A DNA stretch of 64,000 bases from Pseudorhizobium tarimense (GTDB lineage: Bacteria > Pseudomonadota > Alphaproteobacteria > Rhizobiales > Rhizobiaceae), in contig NZ_JALJRA010000005.1 of the NCBI RefSeq assembly GCF_022968135.1, forward strand, positions 62,001 to 126,000, read 5' to 3'. Shown here in pieces: positions 26,986-37,000 of this stretch; within the stretch, counting starts at the first letter, position 1; each line of letters starts with the position of its first letter. The notes beneath the pieces were generated by a model, which worked only from the letters and a program-made list of their open reading frames with translations, did no database searches and had not been told where the DNA came from. A program made the position numbers and the translations under genes.

Positions 26986-28507
26986 CTAAAGCGGATGACA
27001 GCTTTTCAGGATCCGCAAAAACAGGGCTTCGCAACTGTCAGATGCGCCCGCTAGCTTCCATAGCGCCAAGTTCGCTGCGGCAAAGATTGCTAAAGCGAGG
27101 CCGCAGATCCACACCAGATTGAAGAGGGTTTTAGGAGTGCTGTCGTTTGCCTCGAACAGAGGCAGCATCGTGAGCAAGAATACTGCCATCGGGATCAACG
27201 CAAGCGTGGGGCGGAGCAGCGCTGCCAGCTGTTTCAGAATACCGAGCTGGGTCAGTCTCGCGACGACAACCAAGTTGATCAGGAAGCCGGTCAGAGCGGC
27301 GATGGCGTGACCGATGAGGAGCCCCTTCAAGCCTATGGCCATGGTCAAAATGACATTCAAAGGGACCTTCACGCAGAACTCGATCGCCAGCTTTTCGAAG
27401 GCAACCCGTGCTCTGTTTAGAGACACCGCCAACGCCGGCAGCAGGACGGTCGGTGCGTAGCCTACGGCGCCAGCGAAGGCCAGCCAGGCGAGGATAGGAG
27501 CCGTCTCTCGCCATCCGGAGCCGAGGACTAAATTAATTATGGGTTGGGCCAGCATTGCTATCATCAGGAAGAGGGAAGCCATGATCGGGTAGACCCCCGC
27601 CGATGCTTTCAAGTAGACTTTGCAGATGGTGCCGCCTGTCGCGCCATCACGAAGGCAGAGAAGAGGGGCGGAGTGATAGGTTGGATGATTGCCTGGGCTG
27701 GCACCGCAACCAGATTGTCGGCCCAGGTGAACTGGCCGAAGGTTCCGGTATCAACGTAGCGGGGCAAAACGACCCTGTCGGCTTGCCAATTGACGGCCGA
27801 CAGCAGCTGCCGGGCCGCATTCCAACCCAATCTCCGGAAAACAAATGCCATCCTCCAAGCGTGAACCGAAAGCGCTGCGGTGCAAGGAAGTAAGAGGTGG
27901 CCATTGCCAGCGCGGTACTTGAGATCTTGCCGATGGCGATGGCCCAATAGCTGCCCGTGGTGATAGCCAGCGTGGTGGCGATCATGAAGCGCTCCCCCCT
28001 TGGCGATGATTTCAAGAACGACGTCTCTGCGGAAGTCCATAACCCGGGCATATTCAGTCAGCTTCTGACTAAGCAGTCCACGCATGGCAGGAGCGAGGGA
28101 CAGCGCACACTGAAGCGCGACCAGGCGAGGTTCGTGGTAGAGCAGCGAGAGCGGCCAAGCGGTGGCACAGAGAACCGCAACTATCGCCAGCGCGCGCAGT
28201 GCCGCGATTGACAGTGCTGTGTCGTACATCCGCTCCGTCGGCTGCGGATGGTTGAGCAGTGCGGCGGCCAGCGGTACCTCGCATAAGTTTCCACGATCAG
28301 AACTGCGGTCATCGCCATCGTGACGACACCAAACTCCTCGGGACCAAGGAAGCTGGCCAAGATCAGGAGCGTCACCAGGTCGCGACACTTTGTGAAAAGG
28401 CGGCCGCCTGTCGTCCAGAGGCCCGCCTTTACAGTGTCGGAGAGAGTGGATCCACCTTTGCTGCCTACTGCCCTGTGAGAACTATTGCTGGTCTCGACCC
28501 GCGTCAT
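26986..28507 (-). pseudogene. Broken oligosaccharide flippase (Wzx-like), multiple frameshifts
   Basis: On the minus strand the pieces of one MOP-type flippase follow in order but in changing frames. MTRVETSN…GRLFTKCRDLVTLLILASFLGPEEFGVV runs to about 28285. LCEVPLAAALLNHPQPTERM to VVLEIIAKGG runs to about 27998. MIATTLAITTGSYWAIAIGK to RFRFTLGG runs to about 27855. AWRMAFVFRRLGWNA to PPLFSAF runs to about 27655. YLKASAGVYPIMASLF runs to the end at 26986. At least four frameshifts are needed, one at a six-C run (27994–27999). The order and hydrophobic pattern match the intact flippase family member at 14877, so this gene once encoded a second Wzx and is now inactive, unless sequence errors account for several shifts. 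Confidence 0.85.
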
Positions 28508-29135
28508 GGGGATTGTCGCATACTTTACCTGCTACGGCCGTTTTCACAAATTGCCAAGAGTGCCACTAACACTCCAGTGCCGCTGCGATCTTTACTGTTC
28601 GCAGTATTTCATCGCGCCTTCATCTTGGACCGCCCATGGAGTCGACGCAGGCTTAGAGTGAGAAAGTTCGAAGGCCCTTCGCATCCGGATCTCGTCAGCT
28701 CGCGCTTTGGGTATGTCAGGTTTTCGCAAGAAACTTGAGTCTCCGGATGCGGTGACGGACTACTTCATTCGGACGGAGGGGTGGTAGAGCTCCCAGCCGC
28801 CTCGAAGCGGTCTCCATGCGCCTGGTGGGCTGCAGTCCAGGGCTAGCCGCGCCTGCAGTGAGCGCGAACGTCGCTCTCCGTGACCGGGTTTGCTGGCGAA
28901 CGCCTGCCTTTACCTCATCCGCGATCTCTGTCTTCGCGACCGGAAGGGCCGAGTGGTGGCCCACCTCACTGACCAAACGGATTAGGCTAAGGTTTATCCG
29001 CCGGCCCATTTCAGCCCAATGATCAGATGTTCATTTCACAGGCGCGTGAAATTCTGTCGCACGGGGAATGTCTCCCCGACCGAGTTCTGGCGGTAAAGCA
29101 GCTTTGGGCTCCGATCGGCAACAGGCGGGACGACG
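28508..29135. promoter_or_regulatory. Gene-free stretch upstream of the NRPS–PKS operon
   Basis: About 630 bp with no supported coding sequence. Short open frames on both strands (for example 28716–29009 minus) have no recognisable features. The region must contain the promoter for the NRPS–PKS operon. No convincing operator, riboswitch or terminator was found by eye. Confidence 0.45.
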
Positions 29136-31046
29136 ATGAGCGGAAACCAGGAAGTCGCAAGCGGGTTGACAAGGCAGGGAGTGGGCGCGCCACGTTACGA
29201 CAGGGCCCTGGGTGTACCGGAGATGGTCCGGGGGCACGCGGAGCAGCGCCCAGAAGCGATCGCAATCATCTGCGATGACGTTCGCCTGACTTACGGTGAG
29301 CTAGACAGAATCTCCGACGGTCTTGCGACCTATCTCGTTTCCTGTGGCGTCGCCAAAGGAGACGTGGTTTGCCTGCTCGTTCCGCGGTCGCTCGAAACGG
29401 TGGTGGCTAAGCTGGCGATCCTGAAGGCGGGGGCCGGATATCTTCCCCTGGATCCGAGCTATCCGGCGGACCACCTGCGATATGTATTGGAGGAGTGCCG
29501 ACCAAAGGTCGTCTTCACAATGGGCAACCCCGCTCTGGTCCCGCTCGAACTTCAGGCGTCAGGCAGTCGACCCGTCGACCTTCCCACCCTCCTCCGAAAC
29601 CTGTCACCCGGAGATGTATCGCAACTGCCCCGCAGCGAAGGCGCCGACCTCGCCTACGTCATGTACACCTCTGGCTCCACCGGGCGTCCGAAGGGCGTCG
29701 CCGTGCCACACCGGGGCATCACACGTCTCGTTCTTGAGCAGAACTTCATCAAGTACCGCCCAGGCGACATGGTGCTTCATGCAACTACCATTTCCTTCGA
29801 CGCTAGCACGCTGGATATTTGGGGCGCACTACTGAACGGCGCCACTCTCGTGGTCATGTCGAAGCCCAGTTTTTCACTGGCCGACGTGCGGGAAATGATC
29901 AAGGCCCGTCATGTAACCAAAGTGACTTTTACCACGGGCCTGTTCAACGTGTTCGCTGATCACGCGGAAGAGCAGATGCCCAGCCTGCGTCAGATCATCT
30001 TTGGCGGAGAAGTTGCCTCAGCTCCGCATGTGAAGCGCTTCATTAAGGCTCATCCGGCTTGCATTCTGACAAATGCCTATGGCCCGACCGAAGCAGCCTG
30101 CATCGCGACCACCTTCACCGTACCCGCCGACTTTTCCGCCTCCGAACTGCCGATTGGAAAGCCAATTTGCAATACCGAGGTTCTGCTCCTGGACGAAGGA
30201 CTCCGCGTTGTGCCACCGGGTGTCGAGGGCCAGATCGCTATCGCGGGCGACGGATTGGCCCTTGGATACTTCAATCGTCCTGATCTGACCGCCGAGCGTT
30301 TCGTGACGATCGACACCGGGGAGGGCGAGAGGCGTTGCTATCTGACCGGGGACCTCGCTGTCATGGAGGAAGACGGAACCTTCCACTTCCGTGGGCGACG
30401 AGACCGGCAGGTCAAGATCAACGGCAAGCGGATCGAGCTGGAAGAGATTGAGGCCGCATTGCGTCGCCATCCGCGGCTTGCTGAAGCTGTGGTCGAGTGC
30501 CGGGAGACCGGGGGCGTAAAGCGGATCATCGCCTATCTTCGTCCCAACAAGCCTCAGGATTTATCCAACGCCAATCTCATCCCCTCCGTCATGGAGCGCC
30601 TGCGCAGCAGCCTTCCGGCCTACATGATACCGAGCACGGCGCTCGTGATGGCGCAATTCCCCCTGACAAAAGCCGGGAAGATCGACAGGGCGCGCCTGCC
30701 ACTACCGCCGATCGAGGACACCCATCCTGCAATTGCCCGCAGCCGCAGCGAGGAGATTCTCACGAGGCTCTGGAGCCAGGCGCTCGGCATCGAAACCGTG
30801 CCGATCGATCGTAATTTCTTCGATCTCGGCGGCACCTCTCTACAGTTGATGCGCATCCACGCGGGGCTCGAACTTGAACTGGGTCAGCGCTGCGAAGTGC
30901 TTGCCCTGTTCAAGCACCCGACCGTGCGAGACATGGCACTCTTCCTGGATGGACGTGAGGCGCCGTCGTCCAGAGCAGCTGAGGTCGACTGGCGCGCCGC
31001 CATGCAACGAAGGACGATGTCCCAGTTCCGGCGGAGCACACCATGA
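29136..31046 (+). CDS. NRPS loading protein: adenylation–carrier (A-PCP)
   Basis: A 636-residue initiation module. The A domain (about 25–535) shows LTYGELD, KAGAGYLPLDPSYP, the A3 loop YTSGSTGRPKGV, FDASTLDIWG, NAYGPTEAA, YLTGDLA and the A10 lysine in LTKAGKIDR. The carrier domain (about 555–620) has FFDLGGTSLQLM with the Ser for phosphopantetheine. No condensation domain precedes it, as expected for a starter module. A hand alignment to GrsA suggests specificity residues D-A-L-G-I-G-A-C-I-K. The conserved Asp fits an alpha-amino acid, but I do not recognise the code. Its stop overlaps the next start (ATGA), so the products likely form one assembly line with the KS-containing protein. Confidence 0.92.
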   Translation: MSGNQEVASGLTRQGVGAPRYDRALGVPEMVRGHAEQRPEAIAIICDDVRLTYGELDRISDGLATYLVSCGVAKGDVVCLLVPRSLETVVAKLAILKAGAGYLPLDPSYPADHLRYVLEECRPKVVFTMGNPALVPLELQASGSRPVDLPTLLRNLSPGDVSQLPRSEGADLAYVMYTSGSTGRPKGVAVPHRGITRLVLEQNFIKYRPGDMVLHATTISFDASTLDIWGALLNGATLVVMSKPSFSLADVREMIKARHVTKVTFTTGLFNVFADHAEEQMPSLRQIIFGGEVASAPHVKRFIKAHPACILTNAYGPTEAACIATTFTVPADFSASELPIGKPICNTEVLLLDEGLRVVPPGVEGQIAIAGDGLALGYFNRPDLTAERFVTIDTGEGERRCYLTGDLAVMEEDGTFHFRGRRDRQVKINGKRIELEEIEAALRRHPRLAEAVVECRETGGVKRIIAYLRPNKPQDLSNANLIPSVMERLRSSLPAYMIPSTALVMAQFPLTKAGKIDRARLPLPPIEDTHPAIARSRSEEILTRLWSQALGIETVPIDRNFFDLGGTSLQLMRIHAGLELELGQRCEVLALFKHPTVRDMALFLDGREAPSSRAAEVDWRAAMQRRTMSQFRRSTP

Positions 31047-34000
31047 GCCGCGACACCCGTCCGAACGGCCTCAATCATGAACAACCTTCCGCAGATGATG
31101 CTGATCTTGTGGAAGGCATCGCGATTGTCGGAATGTCGGGTCGCTTCCCCGGCGCGCCCGACGTCGACACACTATGGGAGCTCGTCACACGAGGTGGAAG
31201 CGCGTTTCGGAAGTTCGACACGGACGAAATCGAAGATGCCTTCACCGACGAGGAGCGGGCATCGCCGGATTACGTCCCATGTCGCCCGCATCTGGACGGC
31301 ATCGACCTGTTCGACGCCGAGTTCTTCGGTATGTTTGCGCGCGAAGCGGCACTCACGGATCCCCAACATCGCCTCTTCCTGGAGATCTGCTGGGAAGCTT
31401 TGGAGATGGCGGGCTACGACCCCTATCACTGCCCGGGTGCCGTAGGGGTGTTCGCGGGCAGTGCAATGCCGACATACCTGCTCAACAATGTGCTTTCAGA
31501 CCGGGCTGTCGTCGAGGAGCTGACGTCCAATTACCAGATCGGCTTCTACAACCAGGTCCTCGGCTCGATCAGTGATGCGCTGGCCACGCGGATTGCCTAC
31601 AAGTTCAATCTCCGGGGGCCGGCCTTCACGCTGCAGTCGGCCTGCTCCACCTCTCTGCTTGCTGTCTCGCAGGCGTGCCAGAACCTTCTGACCTACAGCT
31701 GCGACATGGCGCTCGCGGGTGGCGTCTCCATAACCGTTCCCCAGAAGCGCGGTTACATCTATCAGGAAGGCGGGATGGTGTCCCGCGACGGCATTTGCCG
31801 GCCCTTCGATGCTGACGCCTCCGGCACCGTCTTCGGCAGCGGGGCGGGTGTGGTGCTGCTCAAGCGTCTGGAGGACGCCATTGCGGACGGTGATTTGGTC
31901 TATGCTGTGATCCGCGGCTACGGCGTGAACAACGACGGATCGGACAAGATCGGCTTCGCGGCACCAAGCGCGGAAGGACAGGCAGACGTTATCAGCGCCG
32001 CCATTGCCCATGCCGGCATCGACCCATCCTCGATCGGCTACGTCGAATGCCATGGAACAGCCACGCCGCTCGGCGACCCGATCGAGTTCTCGGGCCTCAA
32101 GCAAGCCTTCTCCGGCGCACATCACGAGCGGAACGCGTGCGCACTCGGCTCGCTGAAGGGCACCGTCGGTCATCTCGATGCAGCAGCAGGCGTGGCGGGG
32201 CTTATCAAGGCCACTCTGGCTTTGCACCATCGCAAGATCCCGGTCATGCCGAACTTCAACACGAGCAATCCACGAATCGAGCTTGGCGACACCAGGTTTT
32301 ATATCCCGCGGCAGACGAAGGAGTGGGCTGCGAGCTCTACGCCCCGCCGCGCAGGGGTGAGTGCCTTCGGCGTTGGCGGAACTAACATACACGTGGTGCT
32401 CGAAGAAGCGCCGAGGAGACAGGAACGGCAGGAAAAGGAGATCGCCCCCCTGATTCTGCCGCTTTCTGCGCGGTCAGAGCCGGCATTGGTGGAGATGCGC
32501 CGCAATCTTGCAAGTCATCTGGAGCAAAACCGCGCAGTTTCGTTGTCGGCGGTGGCGAGAACGCTGCAGGAGGGACGGCACGCGTTCATGACGAGGGCGA
32601 CTATCTCGGCGACAAGCGTCGACGAGGCAATCAATGGGCTGAGGCGCGAAAGCCTGGTGACCGCAGTCGCCGAAGATCAGCCGCCGCCGGTTGTCTTCAT
32701 GTTCCCGGGCCAAGGGTCCCAATACGTCGGCATGGGTGCGGCGCTCTATGCAAGTGAGCCCGAGTTTGCCCGCTGGATTGATCGAGGCACAGAGCTTCTG
32801 AAGATGCACTTCGGCATCGATCTTCGAGAATACATCTGCCATGCGGGCCCGGCGAGTAGCGCGATGACTGCCGAGCAACGGGAAACGCGTATCGCGCAGC
32901 CTTGCCTGTACCTCGTGGAATATGCACTGGCCCAACTCTGGCTCAGCCGTGGTTTGCGGCCGACGGCGATGATTGGACACAGCGTCGGCGAATTCGTCGC
33001 AGCGACCCTCGCAAACGTGATCTCATTCGAGGATGCGTTGAACCTCGTCGCGACCCGCGGACAACTCATGCAGGAGCAGGCGCCCGGCGCAATGCTGTCT
33101 GTCCGTGCGGCGCCCGAGAGTCTCCGCGAGCATCTCAAAGGAGGAGCAGAGATCGCCGCGATAAACGCGCCCAAGCTCTGCGTGGCTTCGGGCCCCCTCC
33201 ACGAAATTGAGTTACTTTGCCTCACGCTTGAGCAGGCTGGCATCGCGTTCAGCCGGCTGCATACTTCGCATGCCTTCCACTCTGCGATGATGGAGCCCTG
33301 TGTCGAGGCGCTACGCGATGTTGCGTCCAAAGTTACCTATGGTCGTGCGACAATCCCGTACATCTCTTGCGTGACGGGCGACTGGCAGACTGATGCTTTG
33401 GGTTCGTCCCCGAATTATTGGTCGCGCCATTGCCGCGAACCTGTCCGTTTCTCCGACGGACTTTTGACGCTCTGCCGGGAGCAGCGCCCGATCCTTCTCG
33501 AGGTTGGCCCCGGCCGAACGCTTTCCGTGTTTGCGGCGCAGACGGTAGGCCGCGATCAACTGCCGTCAATCGTGCAGTCCCTACCGGAGCATGACAATGC
33601 GGCTGCGGCCCGCCATTTCGTGGCGGAGGCTCATGGACGCCTGTGGATGGCGGGCAGCGATCTTCCATGGCCCGACCTGCTTCACGAACCGCGTCGGACT
33701 GTGGCTCTGCCGACTTACCCGTTCCAGCGGCAGCGGCATTGGATGGACGCGCCGCCGTCGGCACGACGGGCGCACGCCACGCAACCCGCACAGCTAACAG
33801 ATCCAGAGACCATCAAGAGCGAGCGTTTCGCAAGAAGTGAGGTGGAAACCATGAACGCCATCAGCACCATCACGGTCGCCGATCGTACACCAGAACTGGA
33901 GACCGCGCTGATCACGCTCCTGAGCGAGATGTCAGGTGAGCCGATTGGCGCAGGCAATATCAATGACAGTTTCCTCGACCTGGGTTTCGATTCTCTCTTC

Positions 34001-37000
34001 ATCGGGCAGTTCGCCCAGAAGATTGACAAGCAATATCGCGTGAAAATTTCTTTCCGTGAGTTGCTCGCCAACATTCCGTCGGTCGCCGCCCTCGCCCGAT
34101 ATCTGGACCAGACTCTGCCGCCTGAACCCGCAAAGGCAGCGGTTGCGGTGCCGCCGCGGTCGGAAGAGGTCAGGGAGAACTTTGCCACTCCACCCACCCC
34201 GGCTCAAACGATGGCGCCGATCGGTGCGTCCGTGGCGGCACCGGTTCTCAGCGATGCGGGAGATGTTCAGAGCACACCCGTGGGCGCCGGCCTAGAGGCC
34301 TTGCTGCAATCGCAGCTTTCCCTTGCCCAGAGCCTATTTACGCAACAATTTCAGCTTCTGCAGGGGGGAAGGCCGGCTCCCGCCGCCTTATCGACAGCAA
34401 TGACGCACACCGATGCGACACGGCCTGTCGCCTCCGAGCTTGTTCAGAGCGCGCTACAACCCTCAGAGGCTCCGGGCCCGACTGTCGACAGCAGTCTAAT
34501 TGAGGAGATCGGCGGGGAGCGCTATCGCCATTATCAGCAGGGGGGGGCGAAGGCTAAGACAGACCTTGGCCCTGAGAAGGAAGCATTCATCAACGACCTG
34601 GTTCTAACCTACTCCAACCGCAATCGGCGCTCCAAGGAGTATACGCAGGCGCACAGAGCTCATCTCGCAGACCCGAGAACCGCCTCCGGGTTCCGAGCAG
34701 AATGGAAGGAAATGATCTTTCCGGTGGTCTGCGACCGCTCCAAGGGGGCCCGTCTTTGGGACATCGACGGCCACGAATACATCGACCTCGTCAACGGCTT
34801 CGGTCAGACGGCGTTCGGCCACGCGCCGGACTTCGTGGTGGAGGCCATGAAGGCTCAGGTGGACGATGGTTTCGCGATTGGTCCGCAGACGCCGCTCGCC
34901 GGCGAGGTTGCCGAGTTGCTTGCCGCCATGACCGGTCATGAGCGTGTGACCTTCTGCAACACCGGTTCGGAAGCGGTCATGGCCTCCATGCGCTTGGCTC
35001 GAGCTATCACCGGACGCGAGCGCATCGTCGTATTTGCCAACGATTATCACGGTCAATTTGACGAGGTGCTGGTCAAGGGACGGGCGCGCGCAAAGGAACC
35101 GGTTGCGCTGGCGATCGCGGCCGGCATTCCCTCAGCCTCCGTGAGCAACATGATCGTGCTCCCCTATGGAGCCACCGAAAGTCTGGAATGGATCAGGGCG
35201 AACGCCGAGGATCTGGCTGCGGTGATCATCGAGCCGATTCAGAGCCGCCATCCCGAGTTGCGGCCGCGCGACTTCGTTCTCGAACTTCGCAAGTTCGCCG
35301 ACGCATCGGGCTATGCTCTTGTGTTTGACGAGGTGGTCACCGGATTCCGCGTGGACCCCGGCGGCATGCAAGCGATCTGGGGCATCAAGGGCGACATGGC
35401 GACCTATGGCAAGGTTGTCGGCGGCGGAATGCCCATCGGCGTTTTGGCCGGCAGCAGCCGTTTCATGGACGCTCTAGACGGCGGACACTGGTGCTATGGA
35501 GATGATTCGGTGCCCAATGTGGTCCCGACCTTCTTCGCCGGCACCTTCGTACGTCACCCGGTCGTGCTCTCTGCCGCGCGCGCGGTGCTTCACCACATCA
35601 GAGGTGAAGGCGCTGCCCTCTATGATCGCGTTGCCCGGCGTACCGAGGAACTGGTCGAGGAAATCAACTCCGATCTGGCCAAGCGGGGAATCCCGCCCTG
35701 CCTCCGTGGTTACAAGAGCTGGTTCGTCACCGATTTTAGCAGTCAGGATCCGCTCGGCGGCCTCCTCTACCCATATTTGCGCATGAACGGCATCCATATC
35801 CAGGACGGCTATCCCTGCTTCCTGACCACTGCCCATACCGAAGAGGATTTCACGACGATCGCAAGAGCGTTCCGCGACGCTGTCGATGCGCTTCAGTGTG
35901 TAGGGATATTGGCGCCGAAGGCTGAGAGCGAAATCGGTGGGATTGACCCGGCGCCAAGCCAAGGCCCAAAACCGACACTGCATCGATATGTTCGCGCCGA
36001 GAGCGCTCAGCTCACGGAAGCACAGTCGGAAATCTGGCTGGCCGCCCAGGCCGGCGAAGAAGCGTCCTGTTCCTTCAACGAGTCCCTTTCCCTTTTGCTG
36101 AATGGGCCTCTTGACCGTGAAGGCTTCCTTTCGGCAATTCACGCAGTCGTGGCGCGGCACGATGCCCTGCATATCCGGTTCGACCGAAACGGCGAGTGCT
36201 TCCGCTTTATCTCTGGATTCGAGCTTCCGGTCGAGGTCGTGGATCTAACAGAGGAAGCGGATGCAGACGCCATTCTTCAAGAACTGATCGAAACAGACGC
36301 GAAGACGCCATTCGATCTCATTGAGGGCCCGTTGGCACGCGCCTACCTAGTGATCCTCGGACCGAACCGTCATGTTCTTGTGTTTACCGCGCATCACATC
36401 GTCTGTGATGGCTGGTCGCTCAACGTGATCATCAACGAATTTGCCGAGACCTATTCTGCTGGATTGAGGGGAGAAGGGCTTTCTCTGGAGCCGGCCATGT
36501 CATTCGCTGAATATGCTGAAAAATACGCCCCAAGCGCGGAGGTCAGCACTGCGACGGCGCAATTCTGGCACGAGCAATTCAAGGAATTGCCCGAGCTTCC
36601 GGATATGCCGCTGGACCGGCCCTACCCCGACCGCCGCAGCTTTGCTGGCGGAACCTGCACGGTGATGGTCTCGTCCGAAATCGCGGCGGCGGTAAGGAAG
36701 CGCGGTGCGAGAGCTGGTGCGACCATGTTCTCAACCATGCTAGCGGCGGTCCAGGTGATGCTGGCACGTCTTTCCGGCCAGACCGACATGGTTATCGCAG
36801 TCCCCTCCGCCGGCCAGAGTCAGCTCGACGAACGAGTCCTTGTCGGACATTGTGTGAACCTGCTTCCGATCCGCCAGACCGTCGAACTCGGCGCCTCGTT
36901 CGAGGATCACTTGCAGACCACACAGCAGCTGATCCTGAAGGCCTTCGAACACCAGGACTACACCTACGGTACCCTGGTGAAGACGCTCGGGGTGAAGCGC

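Noticed and set aside
28716..29009. 97-codon minus-strand frame upstream of the NRPS operon
   Set aside because: Arg-rich, no motif and no credible ribosome binding site.
31496..32392. 298-codon open frame on the minus strand
   Set aside because: Antisense to the ketosynthase domain; no domain recognised.
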